DNA of 64,000 nt. Source: Flavobacteriaceae bacterium R38. Lineage in GTDB: Bacteria > Bacteroidota > Bacteroidia > Flavobacteriales > Flavobacteriaceae. Under the pieces are notes generated by a model, which made no database searches, was not told the DNA's origin, and saw only the letters and a program-made list of their open reading frames with translations. Location of the stretch: NCBI GenBank assembly GCA_009901575.1, contig WXYP01000001.1, positions 372,001 to 436,000 of the forward strand, in the 5' to 3' direction. Positions 54,449-63,007 of this stretch are shown one piece after another. Numbering within the stretch: position 1 is the first letter of the stretch; each line of letters begins with the position of its first letter. Both the position numbers and the translations under genes were made by a program.

Positions 54449-54580
54449 AATAATAATAGTAAAGTTTCAAAAAAATATTTTTAATAAATAAACGCAATGC
54501 TAGGAAACTAAAAGTATTGCGTTTATATTTAACTTATCCTCAATTAAATAGACACAGGGATATTTTATAAAAAACTGAAA

Positions 54581-54928
54581 ATGGATTCAAAAGAACAATT
54601 CCTTGAAATTATAAGAAAAAAGTATCTGGATTTGACTCAAGAACAGGTTCCTTTTGATTTAGTTGATGAAGTCTCAAATAATATAACAGATTATTATTAT
54701 GATCAGTACCAGAGGTTTATAAAACAATATCCAAAATCAGTTAAAAGATACTCTTCATTTCAAATCAAAGATTTAGATCATCCAATCACTCATGAAACTA
54801 TAATTAAGATACTAAAAGAAAAAGTTGATACCGATTACGAAAAATATGCAATTCTATTTTTGAACATGACATTGGAAGAACTGAAAAAATTCGAAAGAAA
54901 TAGAGAAGAGTTTTATAAAATGTTTTAA
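54581..54928 (+). CDS. hypothetical protein, 115 residues
   Basis: No family recognised. The protein is small, soluble, charged and helical (FLEIIRKKYLDLTQEQVPFDLVDEV, ILKEKVDTDYEKYAILFLNMTLEELKKF) with a Tyr-rich stretch ITDYYYDQYQRF. It has no signal or membrane segment. It sits 132 bp after the oxidoreductase and converges on the XRE gene of the SymE pair, within the segment bracketed by the two ketosynthase 3' ends. It could be cargo of that segment. It looks coding because base use is normal and an AAAATGG start follows a TATTTTAT stretch. Confidence 0.55.
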   Translation: MDSKEQFLEIIRKKYLDLTQEQVPFDLVDEVSNNITDYYYDQYQRFIKQYPKSVKRYSSFQIKDLDHPITHETIIKILKEKVDTDYEKYAILFLNMTLEELKKFERNREEFYKMF

Positions 54929-54947
54929 AAAAGATTGTGAAAGCCTT

Positions 54948-55163
54948 CTAAAAATCAAATAGCTTCTTTAAAGAAACTCCTAAAGCTTTAGAAATCTCTA
55001 AAAGTGAATAAATTGTTGGGTTGACTTTGCCATTCTCCAATTTTTCGATAGCCTGTCTGTCTTTATTACTAGCACGAGCTAAATCTGACTGACTCCAGCC
55101 TTTTTGACTTCTTAATTCAACGATACGTTGACCGACTTTCTTTTTAAGTTGTTCTTTATTCAC
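54948..55163 (-). CDS. XRE-family HTH protein paired with SymE-like gene
   Basis: 71 residues, essentially a bare Cro/CI helix-turn-helix: RIVELRSQKGWSQSDLARAS, then RQAIEKLENGKVNPTIYSLLEISKAL. It is divergent from the SymE-like gene with a 95-bp gap containing repeated TGTCA/TGACA half-sites. Such a minimal HTH next to a small toxin-like gene suggests control of that gene and of itself. HTH call is certain; the partnership is inferred. Confidence 0.9.
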   Translation of the reverse strand: MNKEQLKKKVGQRIVELRSQKGWSQSDLARASNKDRQAIEKLENGKVNPTIYSLLEISKALGVSLKKLFDF

Positions 55164-55258
55164 AAAACAAATGTCAATTAATTATACGACATTTTTGTCA
55201 TACTAAAGTTTGACACCTGAATTCAAATTATTATATTTATCATATAAAAGATTGACAA
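55164..55258. promoter_or_regulatory. divergent region with TGTCA/TGACA half-sites
   Basis: Half-sites at about 55172 (TGTCA), 55196 (TGTCA), 55210 (TGACA) and 55252 (TGACA) lie between the XRE and SymE-like genes; TTTGTCAtactaaagTTTGACA forms an inverted pair. Likely the XRE operator. Confidence 0.45.
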
Positions 55259-55450
55259 ATGAATAAACCCAGAATTTTAAAAATATACAGTAAATTCAGA
55301 GTAAGGACTTGGGATAACACTACTGTTCCTGAAATTAGACTTGAAGGAAAGTGGCTAGAAGAACTAGGGTTTAAAATTGGAAGTGAGATAATTATAAGAG
55401 AGCAAAAAAATAAATTAATAATTACTATTGAAAAAAAATATGAGGAATAA
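55259..55450 (+). CDS. SymE-type small protein (AbrB-like fold)
   Basis: 63 residues. RILKIYSKFRVRTWDNTTVPEIRLEGKWLEELGF followed by GSEIIIREQKNKLIITI is the SymE family pattern, an AbrB-like fold known in E. coli as an SOS-induced RNA-cleaving or nucleoid-condensing toxin controlled by an antisense RNA. Here an XRE gene lies divergently upstream, so control may be by protein rather than, or in addition to, an RNA. No antisense promoter was recognised. Toxicity is inferred from family only. Confidence 0.8.
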   Translation: MNKPRILKIYSKFRVRTWDNTTVPEIRLEGKWLEELGFKIGSEIIIREQKNKLIITIEKKYEE

Positions 55451-55591
55451 CTATATGAACAAATTATAAAATTAATTATTCAGAAATTTATATGGATTAA
55501 TTACCTTAGTACCATCATGGAAAATCAATATTAATTATATGCAGAATTTATTAGCATAAGTTAAAATATGAAACAAGAAAATAATCCTGTT

Positions 55592-55885
55592 AGTGAAGTG
55601 ATCATGGAAGATTTGTAGGCTAATCAACTGGAAGTATCAGATATTGATATGTTGATCCCGCACTAGGCGAATCTTAGAATTTCACAATTTATTCAGAAGA
55701 AATTCGGACTCTCTAACGACCAGGTGTTTAATAATATTATGAAGTATGGAAATACAACCGTTGCTTCTATCCCTATTGCATTAACAGAAGCCTGGGAAGA
55801 AGGTAAAATTAAAGAAGGAGATACGGTAGTTTTAGCAGCTTTTGGTAGTGGTTTTACCTGGGAGAGTGCCATTATAAAGTGGTAA
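55592..55885 (+). pseudogene. decayed 3' fragment of a KAS III gene
   Basis: About 98 codons match the last 98 codons of the ketosynthase at 52461-53471, from SEVIMEG to the stop. Two CAG codons are TAG (after MEDL and after the active-site His), so it cannot be read through. By eye roughly 85-90% of bases agree and most differences are silent third positions, so the fragment diverged as a functional gene before decay. No 5' part is present. The rest of the 55451-55998 gap holds no gene that I can see. Confidence 0.85.
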
Positions 55886-55998
55886 GAAATAATTACTAGG
55901 AATAAGATTTAAAAAGTTAATTTTGAAGATACTTATAATGAATAATACGAATAACTAAATATTGGAATTATAGTAGACAAAATTAGGTTAAGGAATAA

Positions 55999-57174
55999 AT
56001 GGGTAGAAAAAAAGAAATTTTATATAGAATAACTAAAGTTTCAGATGCTAAAAAAGTAGCTACTGAATATTTAAAACAGATAGAACTAGAGAGTGTGGTT
56101 AAGTTTGGCCTTCCAGAAATTGATGATAGATATCATATTTGGAGAGTACCTCTTTTAAATGCAAATAAAGAGAGATTAGGTGAAGTAGTTATTGATGCTA
56201 AAACTAGTTTTATCGTAGAGAAAAAAACTACTGCAAAAGAGATTTTAGAAAAAAAATTACTTGGACGTAATAAGAAGAAGAGTACAAGAAAAAAATCAAC
56301 AATTCCAAAAATTTCCAATTTAAATAACACGATAGGTTTTGGTGATTGTATAGAACTTTTACAACAAACTCCAAAAGAGTCTGTAGATTTAGTATTTACA
56401 TCCCCGCCATATTACAATGCAAGACCAGAGTATTCAGAATATCATTCATACGAAGAATATTTAATGTTTATCCGTAAAGTGATTAGAGAATCAAATAGAG
56501 TTTTGAATGAAGGGCGTTTCTTTGTAATGAATATATCACCTGTACTTCTTAGGCGTACTAGTAGAAATACAGCATCAAAAAGAATAGCAGTACCATTTGA
56601 TTTTCATCGCTTATTCATTGAAGAAGGTTTTGATTTTATTGATGACATTCATTGGGTTAAACCGGAAGGAGCAGGTTGGGCAACAGGACGAGGTAGAAGA
56701 TTTTCTGCTGATAGGAACCCTTTACAGTATAAACCAGTACCAGTTACAGAATATCTTTTAGTATATCGAAAACAAACAGATAAATTAATTGACTGGCACA
56801 TTCGTAAACATCCAGACAAAGAACTTGTTCAACAAAGTAAAATCCAAGATGGTTATCAAGTAACTAACTTGTGGAAAATACATCCTTCATATAATAAAAA
56901 TCACCCTGCAGTTTTCCCTGTAGAACTTGCTAAAAGAGTTATTGAATATTATTCATTTGTTAATGATGTTGTATTAGACCCTTTTGGTGGTTCGGGAACA
57001 ACTGGAAAAGGAGCTTCAGAGCTTAAGAGAAGGTTTGTTCTTTTTGAAAAAGAAGAGAAATATTTAGATTTAATTAAAAAAGATATAAAAAAGTGGAATT
57101 TACAAGAAAGTGAAATTGTAAATTGGATTAATACTGAAGCTCCTGAATTACCAAATCAGAAAACTCTTTTTTAG
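55999..57174 (+). CDS. type II DNA methyltransferase, beta class (N4-cytosine type likely)
   Basis: 391 residues. The catalytic motif IV is [12 protein letters not shown] (T134-S-P-P-Y138) and the SAM-binding motif [12 protein letters not shown] (326-336) follows it, the beta-class order. SPPY is usual for N4-cytosine methyltransferases. Residues 1-115 are an extra N-terminal domain not typical for the class, ending in a Lys-rich linker ([15 protein letters not shown]). Its stop directly abuts the start of the restriction enzyme gene. It protects the host DNA at the shared site; the site itself cannot be read here. Confidence 0.9.
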   Translation: MGRKKEILYRITKVSDAKKVATEYLKQIELESVVKFGLPEIDDRYHIWRVPLLNANKERLGEVVIDAKTSFIVEKKTTAKEILEKKLLGRNKKKSTRKKSTIPKISNLNNTIGFGDCIELLQQTPKESVDLVFTSPPYYNARPEYSEYHSYEEYLMFIRKVIRESNRVLNEGRFFVMNISPVLLRRTSRNTASKRIAVPFDFHRLFIEEGFDFIDDIHWVKPEGAGWATGRGRRFSADRNPLQYKPVPVTEYLLVYRKQTDKLIDWHIRKHPDKELVQQSKIQDGYQVTNLWKIHPSYNKNHPAVFPVELAKRVIEYYSFVNDVVLDPFGGSGTTGKGASELKRRFVLFEKEEKYLDLIKKDIKKWNLQESEIVNWINTEAPELPNQKTLF

Positions 57175-58260
57175 ATGGCAAAAAAAATTTCTAATAATAT
57201 ACCTGAATTAGGTTTATCCTTAGCAAGTTATACAGGAAAACAAGTTATTACGAGAATTGGTGATGAAATAATTAAAGATGTAATTATATCTGTTTTTTCT
57301 GGTGGTAATATTCGTTCTTTGACTGAACCATTGACAAGAAGGCGTATTACTTTAAGTAGTGCCTCTTTATTAATTACTTTTCTTAGGTCTACAAAAAATG
57401 TTGAAGGTTTTCCTGAAAATATGAATGAATTAATTTCAAAAGAATTAACAACTAATATATCTAAAGAAAAAAAAATATACTTACAGTGGATGCTTGGTTT
57501 GACAGGTAAGAGTATTCAAAATGTTTTGAGAGGAAATGATAGTACTTCATTAGCATCTTATTTAAATGATTTAGATAATACTCTTAAAAATACCATTGAT
57601 CAAGCAAGAGAAGATTTTGGAAATATTAAATCAAATTTTTATCTAGAAAAAAGTGATGATAACATTCTTTTAAATTGGCCTTCGTTATTGCAACTGTTCA
57701 TTGCTATTGGTACTCAAACATTAGCTATAAGGGGTTCAGAAAAATCTATGTACGGTAAGCTATTTGAAAAACTTATTCTTGGTTCTCTTCTTAGAGTTTT
57801 AGGGTTTAAATTAATAGATCCAAATACAAGTACTGAATCAAATATGGTTTTTTGGTTATCACAAAGAGGGTCCAAAAGAGAAAGTGATGCTACTTTATTG
57901 TTAAAGCCAGGAGTAGGTGCTCGTTTTGATATAGGATTTATTGGCCCAGGAAATACAGAAATATCCTTAGATAAAGTTTCGAGATTTGAAAGAGAGATGG
58001 AGCATGGTTCTAGTTTGCATTTTATGAGTACAATAATTATAGTTGATAGGATAGGAGCAGGGTCAAGGATAACTGAAATGGCTGAAGAAATAGATGGTAA
58101 TATTGTTCAAATGAGTATGGCTTTTTGGGTTAAAGAGATTGCTAAAATCCTGAATGAAAAACTTGGCTTGGACCATGCTATTCTAGATATGTCGGATGCT
58201 GAAAGCATAAATTATATAGAAAAAGAAGTAAGGAAAATTGATCTAAATAGTTTCGTTTAA
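57175..58260 (+). CDS. type II restriction endonuclease, CfrBI-like
   Basis: 361 residues, starting at the base after the methyltransferase stop. The core YGKLFEKLILGSLLRVLGF and ESDATLLLKPGVGARFDIGFIGPGNTEISLDK look like a PD-(D/E)XK nuclease (Asp in RFDIGF, E-x-S-L-D-K after it) and recall the CfrBI family, whose partner is also an N4-cytosine methyltransferase. The N-terminal 170 residues are helical. The gene pair follows the decayed ketosynthase fragment and precedes the arsenic operon. CfrBI assignment is from memory of the family and moderate. Confidence 0.7.
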   Translation: MAKKISNNIPELGLSLASYTGKQVITRIGDEIIKDVIISVFSGGNIRSLTEPLTRRRITLSSASLLITFLRSTKNVEGFPENMNELISKELTTNISKEKKIYLQWMLGLTGKSIQNVLRGNDSTSLASYLNDLDNTLKNTIDQAREDFGNIKSNFYLEKSDDNILLNWPSLLQLFIAIGTQTLAIRGSEKSMYGKLFEKLILGSLLRVLGFKLIDPNTSTESNMVFWLSQRGSKRESDATLLLKPGVGARFDIGFIGPGNTEISLDKVSRFEREMEHGSSLHFMSTIIIVDRIGAGSRITEMAEEIDGNIVQMSMAFWVKEIAKILNEKLGLDHAILDMSDAESINYIEKEVRKIDLNSFV

Positions 58261-58389
58261 CTGAAATAGCTTAACACAATTTAAATAAAGTAAGGGTATG
58301 TATAATATACAAACTTCTTTTATGGATATATGTTGATATCATCACAAAATATATATGATGATTTAGATTAGTAGAAGGAAATTTAATCA

Positions 58390-58806
58390 TCAAAGATATT
58401 CCTTTACAAAATTTTCGCAATAGGTTTTAATATCGTCTCTGATTTTTCGAAATTCGGTTACAATTTCTTTGGCTGTACCTGATGCTTTTGAAGGATCACT
58501 AAAATTGTGATGTATTTTTTTTGCCGTAGATGGGAAAATAGGACAACTTTCATTGGCATGGTCGCAAACAGTAAGCACATAATCAAAATTGATATTGCTG
58601 TATTCGTCTACATGATTAGAAGTATGATTTGAGATATCCACACCGTCTTCAGACATAATTCCGACTGCAAACGGATTAAGTCCGTGAATTTCTATCCCTG
58701 CACTGTAAACATTTGTTTTTTCGTCACTAAAATAGTTTAGATATCCGTGTGCCATTTGGCTTCTGCATGAGTTCCCGGTACAGAGAACCAGTACGTTTTT
58801 TTTCAT
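58390..58806 (-). CDS. arsC: thioredoxin-type arsenate reductase
   Basis: 138 residues, low-molecular-weight phosphatase fold. The P-loop is VLCTGNSCRSQMAHGYL (Cx5R, C10-R16). Additional cysteines in CDHANESCPIF are the two extra redox cysteines of the pI258 ArsC type, which passes the disulfide to thioredoxin. It reduces arsenate to arsenite. It is the last gene of a three-gene arsenic operon (regulator, ArsI-like, reductase). No arsenite pump is adjacent in the window, which is unusual. Confidence 0.9.
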   Translation of the reverse strand: MKKNVLVLCTGNSCRSQMAHGYLNYFSDEKTNVYSAGIEIHGLNPFAVGIMSEDGVDISNHTSNHVDEYSNINFDYVLTVCDHANESCPIFPSTAKKIHHNFSDPSKASGTAKEIVTEFRKIRDDIKTYCENFVKEYL

Positions 58807-58851
58807 ATAATAGAATATTATGAATTATAGTTGATGGTTATTTGATTAGTA

Positions 58852-59367
58852 TTAGCAGCAACCGCTTCCGGGTTCACAGCTGCTTTTTGAAATTTCAGAT
58901 AGTGCAACTTTTGGTTTTTCTACAGCATGATGTGGCATACAACAAGCAGAAGCATCCTGCATTTCATAATGAGGGTCGTTAAATGATACATCTTCATGGA
59001 AATAATAAATCTCCCATTGAATTCCGTCAGGATCATTTACCCAAAACTTATCCTGTACAGCATAGCAACATGCAGTGCCTATTTCTTCTCTGTCTACTAT
59101 CTTTTGCTCTTTGGCAATAGCGAGTCTTTCTTCCATTTCTTCTTTGGTGGCTACCTGAAAACCTAAATGCCCGAAATTAGATTGTACCCTTTCCGGGTTT
59201 TCAATAAATGAAATAATTAAAGAAGGTTCTTTAAGAATATATTTTGCATACCCTTTTTCTATTTTATCGGCGCTCTGACCAAAAAAAGTATTATAAAAAT
59301 TTACAGTTGCAGCAAGGTTGGACACATAGAACGAAGTGTGCATTCTTGGAAAAACAGCAGTACTCAT
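58852..59367 (-). CDS. arsI: ArsI/CadI-type VOC metalloenzyme
   Basis: 171 residues. It is a vicinal-oxygen-chelate dioxygenase with metal ligands visible in MHTSFYVSN, FGHLGFQV and WEIYYF, and the vicinal cysteines GTACCYAVQDKFW that bind organoarsenicals in ArsI. The Cys-rich end (SSCEPGSGCC) adds further thiols. ArsI splits the carbon-arsenic bond of trivalent methylarsenicals; CadI-type relatives answer to cadmium. It lies 18 bp after arsR and 45 bp before arsC. ArsI activity is likely but not proven. Confidence 0.85.
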   Translation of the reverse strand: MSTAVFPRMHTSFYVSNLAATVNFYNTFFGQSADKIEKGYAKYILKEPSLIISFIENPERVQSNFGHLGFQVATKEEMEERLAIAKEQKIVDREEIGTACCYAVQDKFWVNDPDGIQWEIYYFHEDVSFNDPHYEMQDASACCMPHHAVEKPKVALSEISKSSCEPGSGCC

Positions 59368-59385
59368 TTTCTTATCTTTTTTAAT

Positions 59386-59724
59386 TTAACAACAATCATC
59401 ACTATCAATAGCAGGAGTATATGAATTGAGGAAGGATTGCAAAATTGATTTATAAGCAACCCATTGTGAATCGTCAATACAATAACAAACACTTGTGCCT
59501 TCAATACTTCCTTTGATAATTCCTATATTTTTTAATTCCTTTAAATGTTGAGAAATAGTAGGTTGTGCCAAACCTATTTCTTCAACCAAATCTCCACAAA
59601 TACAGGATTTAGATTTGATCAGGTATTGAATAATGGCTACCCTGGCAGGATGCCCGATTACCTTGGCAATTGAGGCGATCTCGTTTTGAGAAGTATTATA
59701 AATATCTGACTTTGTAATTCCCAT
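59386..59724 (-). CDS. arsR: ArsR-type metalloregulator
   Basis: 112 residues, winged-helix ArsR/SmtB family: HPARVAIIQYLIKSKSCICGDLVEEIGLAQPTISQHLKEL. The CICGD motif in the recognition region is the metal(loid)-sensing pair found in ArsR proteins, and CCYCID-like SVCYCIDDSQW and the end DSDDCC give more possible ligands. It should repress the operon until arsenite or methylarsenite binds. It is the first gene of arsR-arsI-arsC on the minus strand. Confidence 0.92.
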   Translation of the reverse strand: MGITKSDIYNTSQNEIASIAKVIGHPARVAIIQYLIKSKSCICGDLVEEIGLAQPTISQHLKELKNIGIIKGSIEGTSVCYCIDDSQWVAYKSILQSFLNSYTPAIDSDDCC

Positions 59725-59773
59725 ATTGATTATTATATAGCAATATTACGATTAATATAATAACTGACAAAAA

Positions 59774-59800
59774 AATCCGGAAGAAATTTTCTTCCGGATT
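59774..59800 (-). terminator. terminator without an obvious gene in front of it
   Basis: AATCCGGAAGAAA (59774-59786) pairs with TTTTCTTCCGGATT (59787-59800). On the minus strand a run of T follows, as for a terminator, but no gene is seen upstream on that strand up to 60043. The 319-bp gap 59725-60043 otherwise shows the arsR upstream region only. Confidence 0.65.
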
Positions 59801-60043
59801 GGGTTAATAACTAACAATTAACACTAACCATCAACTATAAAAATTGCGTAGTTATTACTCTTTATATTTTTATAAAAAACCAGATAGGATTTTGAAATGC
59901 ATAATTGTTCTGTTTATTTATTGGTTAGTTGCTCACCTTGACAATAATTGGTTGTGGTATTAATGTCAGGATTATATTAAATTGACGACGTTTGTAAATA
60001 GATGTTACATTATTTAGCAAGCTTTAACATACTTTAACAAATT

Positions 60044-60415
60044 ATGAAAACATTAGTCTTAGGAGCTTCTTTAAAACCTCACCGATATTCTAACCTGGCT
60101 ATCAGTAAATTAGCGGCATCAGGAGAAGAAGTTGTGGCTATTGGTCTACGAAAAGGAATGGTAGCAGGAATAACCATAGATACTGATAAAATCGATTACC
60201 AGGACGTTGAAACTGTAACATTGTATTTAAACCCGAAGCGGCAAGTAGCATACTATGATTATATTATTTCGTTAAAACCAAGACGAGTGATTTTTAACCC
60301 GGGTACAGAAAATCCGGAGTTTTATAAAATGCTTCAGGAAAACGGAATTATTTCTGAAGTTGCGTGTACATTAGTATTACTTTCTACGAATCAATACCAA
60401 ACCGAGAAAAGTTAA
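60044..60415 (+). CDS. CoA-binding domain protein
   Basis: 123 residues, a single Rossmann-like CoA_binding domain of the YccU type: TLVLGASLKPHRYSNLAISKL at the N-terminus and RRVIFNPGTENPEFYKML near the end. Such small proteins bind CoA or nucleotide; their role is unknown. The 3' end overlaps the convergent symporter gene by 39 bp, so the two transcripts are antisense at their ends. The start MKTLVLG at 60044 is the only suitable one. Confidence 0.9.
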   Translation: MKTLVLGASLKPHRYSNLAISKLAASGEEVVAIGLRKGMVAGITIDTDKIDYQDVETVTLYLNPKRQVAYYDYIISLKPRRVIFNPGTENPEFYKMLQENGIISEVACTLVLLSTNQYQTEKS

Positions 60416-61813
60416 GGCTCCGTTTAAGATCAGGATAAAAAATCCAAATTCAAATCCGAACCAGGTGCTGCTATTATCAGAAATGATATAAGAAAGCACA
60501 GGAGATAATATTGCAATTAAAGGAACAAACCGATCTTTTACCTGTTGTTTGGTAAAGAGTCCGAAACTATATAACCCCAATAAAGGTCCATAAGTGTAGC
60601 CTGCAAAAACGAATAGCTTTGCGATAACGCTCTCATCCCTGATGATATATTTAAAACTAATGATTACCAAGACCAGCAGAACAGAGATCAGGATATGAAT
60701 TTTTTTTCTGATGGCTACTTGTTCAGAAGTGTTATATTTTTTTTCGATATCAAGAATATCCACGCTAAAAGAAGTAGTTAGTGATGTGAGTGCGCTATCT
60801 GCGCTACTGTAAGCTGCTGCAATTAATCCGATAAGGAAAAAGAAGAAAACTGTTACTCCTAAATGATCTTTAGACAGAATAGCAAATAAATCGTCTTTAT
60901 GAGCATCGATACCATTTTTCTGGGCATACATGGTCAATAAAAGTCCTAGGGTTAGGAAAACGAAATTTACAATAGTTAACACGATAGTAAACCAAAACAT
61001 GTTTTTTTGAGCATCTTTTAAACTCTTACAGGTTAAGTTTTTTTGCATCATATCTTGGTCTAAACCAGTCATCACAACAGCGATAAAGGCCCCGGAAATA
61101 AATTGTTTCCAGAAATAATCGGCACTTTTAAAATCATCAAAAAAGAAAACCTGGGAGAGATTACTTTGCGAGAGATAGGAAACGATACCGGTTTCAGCTA
61201 CACCAAGATCCTGATAAACCGTATAAATAGCTACTCCTACTGCGATAAGCATGAATAAGGTTTGAAGCGTGTCTGTCCATATAATAGTTTTAATCCCCGA
61301 TTTAAACGTGTATAGCCATATTAACAGTATGGTTATGATCACTGTAACCCAAAAAGGAATGCCCATAGCATTAAATAAAACAATCTGAAGTACATTAGCC
61401 ACCAAGAATAATCTAAAACTGGCTCCAACAATCCTGGAAATTAAAAAGAAAGAAGCCCCGGTTTTATAACTGTAATTTCCAAAACGTTCTTCAAGGTAAG
61501 TGTATATAGATGTTAAATTAAGTTTGTAGTACAAAGGCAAGAGTACGGTGCCAATGATAAAGTATCCCAGTATATACCCCAGGACTACCTGCATGTAGCT
61601 AAATTGTGAAGCCTCTACCCATCCGGGAACAGATATAAAAGTAACACCACTTAAAGATGCTCCTATCATCCCAAATGCAACCACATACCAGGGGGATTGC
61701 CTTTTTGCTTTAAAAAAAGTCTCATTACTATCGTCTTTCCCAGTTAAAAAAGAAACGAAAAGCAATAACCCGAAGTAAGAAGCGATAAGGAGTAAAATGT
61801 AGATAGGCTGCAT
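60377..61813 (-). CDS. sodium:solute symporter (SSS family)
   Basis: 478 residues with about 13 membrane helices. LSGVTFISVPGWVEASQFSYMQVVLGY near the N-terminus and AAAYSSADSALTSLTTSF (sodium site in helix 8) are SSS signatures. It imports an unknown solute with sodium. It is convergent with, and overlaps by 39 bp, the CoA-binding gene. No neighbouring catabolic gene tells the substrate, and it is 8 kb away from the hydroxyproline cluster, so no link is claimed. Confidence 0.92.
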   Translation of the reverse strand: MQPIYILLLIASYFGLLLFVSFLTGKDDSNETFFKAKRQSPWYVVAFGMIGASLSGVTFISVPGWVEASQFSYMQVVLGYILGYFIIGTVLLPLYYKLNLTSIYTYLEERFGNYSYKTGASFFLISRIVGASFRLFLVANVLQIVLFNAMGIPFWVTVIITILLIWLYTFKSGIKTIIWTDTLQTLFMLIAVGVAIYTVYQDLGVAETGIVSYLSQSNLSQVFFFDDFKSADYFWKQFISGAFIAVVMTGLDQDMMQKNLTCKSLKDAQKNMFWFTIVLTIVNFVFLTLGLLLTMYAQKNGIDAHKDDLFAILSKDHLGVTVFFFFLIGLIAAAYSSADSALTSLTTSFSVDILDIEKKYNTSEQVAIRKKIHILISVLLVLVIISFKYIIRDESVIAKLFVFAGYTYGPLLGLYSFGLFTKQQVKDRFVPLIAILSPVLSYIISDNSSTWFGFEFGFFILILNGALTFLGLVLIRRK

Positions 61814-62000
61814 AAAAAATAAATTATTATGGAGGAGAAAAATACAAAAAGCGTTTTACAAACGTATATAAAGAAACAATTTTATGAATTTATTGATTCA
61901 CCCGGGTAGGGTATTATCAATTAAGACGGTTATATAAATATAAAGAAGTGTAAAAACTTCTTTCGCCCTTTAATCGACATACGAACCAAAAATAAAAGTA

Positions 62001-62183
62001 ATGATGGTATTTTTTATAATTTTAACTGTATTGCTAAGTATTAATGTACTTCTCCTGTTATTTAGTGTGAATACTATTGATATTAGAGGAAAAGAAAAGT
62101 TGAAAAAATATAATTTATCGAATAGTAACCGGAACCTGACTTATATTGCTGATCGAGAAAACAATTATAGAAAAGCTGGATAA
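62001..62183 (+). CDS. small single-span membrane protein
   Basis: 60 residues (59 if the second Met is used). Residues 2-24 are one hydrophobic helix (FFIILTVLLSINVLLLLFS) followed by a polar, basic tail. No motif is recognised. It lies between the divergent symporter and recR on the plus strand, 59 bp before recR. I recall similar short proteins at this place in Flavobacteriia, which supports a real gene, but its function is unknown. Confidence 0.6.
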   Translation: MMVFFIILTVLLSINVLLLLFSVNTIDIRGKEKLKKYNLSNSNRNLTYIADRENNYRKAG

Positions 62184-62242
62184 CGCGAAAATATAATTAC
62201 GAACCTTTAATATAGAAGGTACATTTATTGTATTTTTACCTC

Positions 62243-62863
62243 ATGGAATTTTCTTCAAAATTACTTGAGAATGCTGTTTATGAAATGTCTCAATTACCGG
62301 GTATAGGGAAGAGAACAGCATTGCGTTTGGTACTTCATCTTTTGCGCCAGCCTAAAGAACAAACAGAGCGCCTCTCTTTTGCATTACACAACTTAAGATC
62401 GGAGATTAAGTATTGCAACAGTTGTAATAATATTTCTGATGTCGAAATATGTGAGATATGTGCTAGTCCAAAAAGAGAGAAAGATTTTATTTGTGTGGTA
62501 GAAGATATCAGGGATGTAATGGCTATAGAAAATACGAATCAGTTTAAGGGGATATATCATGTATTAGGAGGTAAAATTTCTCCGATAGACGGAATAGGTC
62601 CGAGTCATTTAAATATTTCTACCCTGGTAGAAAAAGTAGCCAATAATGAAGTAAAAGAAGTTATCTTTGCCTTGAGCTCTACAATGGAGGGAGATACTAC
62701 TAATTTTTATATCTATAAACAATTAGAACCTTATTCGGTGAGGACTTCTACTATTGCCAGGGGGATTTCGGTAGGTGATGAATTGGAGTTTGCAGATGAG
62801 GTAACTTTAGGTAGAAGTATCGTAAACAGAATACCTTTTGAAAATTCTTTAAAGAGTTCATAA
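62243..62863 (+). CDS. recR: recombination mediator RecR
   Basis: 206 residues from the ATG at 62243 ([29 protein letters not shown]); a TTG five codons earlier is unlikely. The HhH motif LPGIGKRTA, the C4 zinc finger (CNSCNN...CEICAS) and the TOPRIM part ([29 protein letters not shown]) are all present at the normal length. With RecO and RecF it loads RecA at single-strand gaps. It is followed by the E2 gene at 145 bp. Confidence 0.96.
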   Translation: MEFSSKLLENAVYEMSQLPGIGKRTALRLVLHLLRQPKEQTERLSFALHNLRSEIKYCNSCNNISDVEICEICASPKREKDFICVVEDIRDVMAIENTNQFKGIYHVLGGKISPIDGIGPSHLNISTLVEKVANNEVKEVIFALSSTMEGDTTNFYIYKQLEPYSVRTSTIARGISVGDELEFADEVTLGRSIVNRIPFENSLKSS

Positions 62864-63007
62864 GAAAAGAAAACTTAAGGACGTTAATTGAATATGAAAA
62901 TTGAGTATAAGCTTTAACTCAAATTTATTATTGATTATTTAAGAAAATAGCGTTTTTTTAATTAATTTCGCAAACTGATAATAAAAAAATACCCTCATAC
63001 TAACAAT

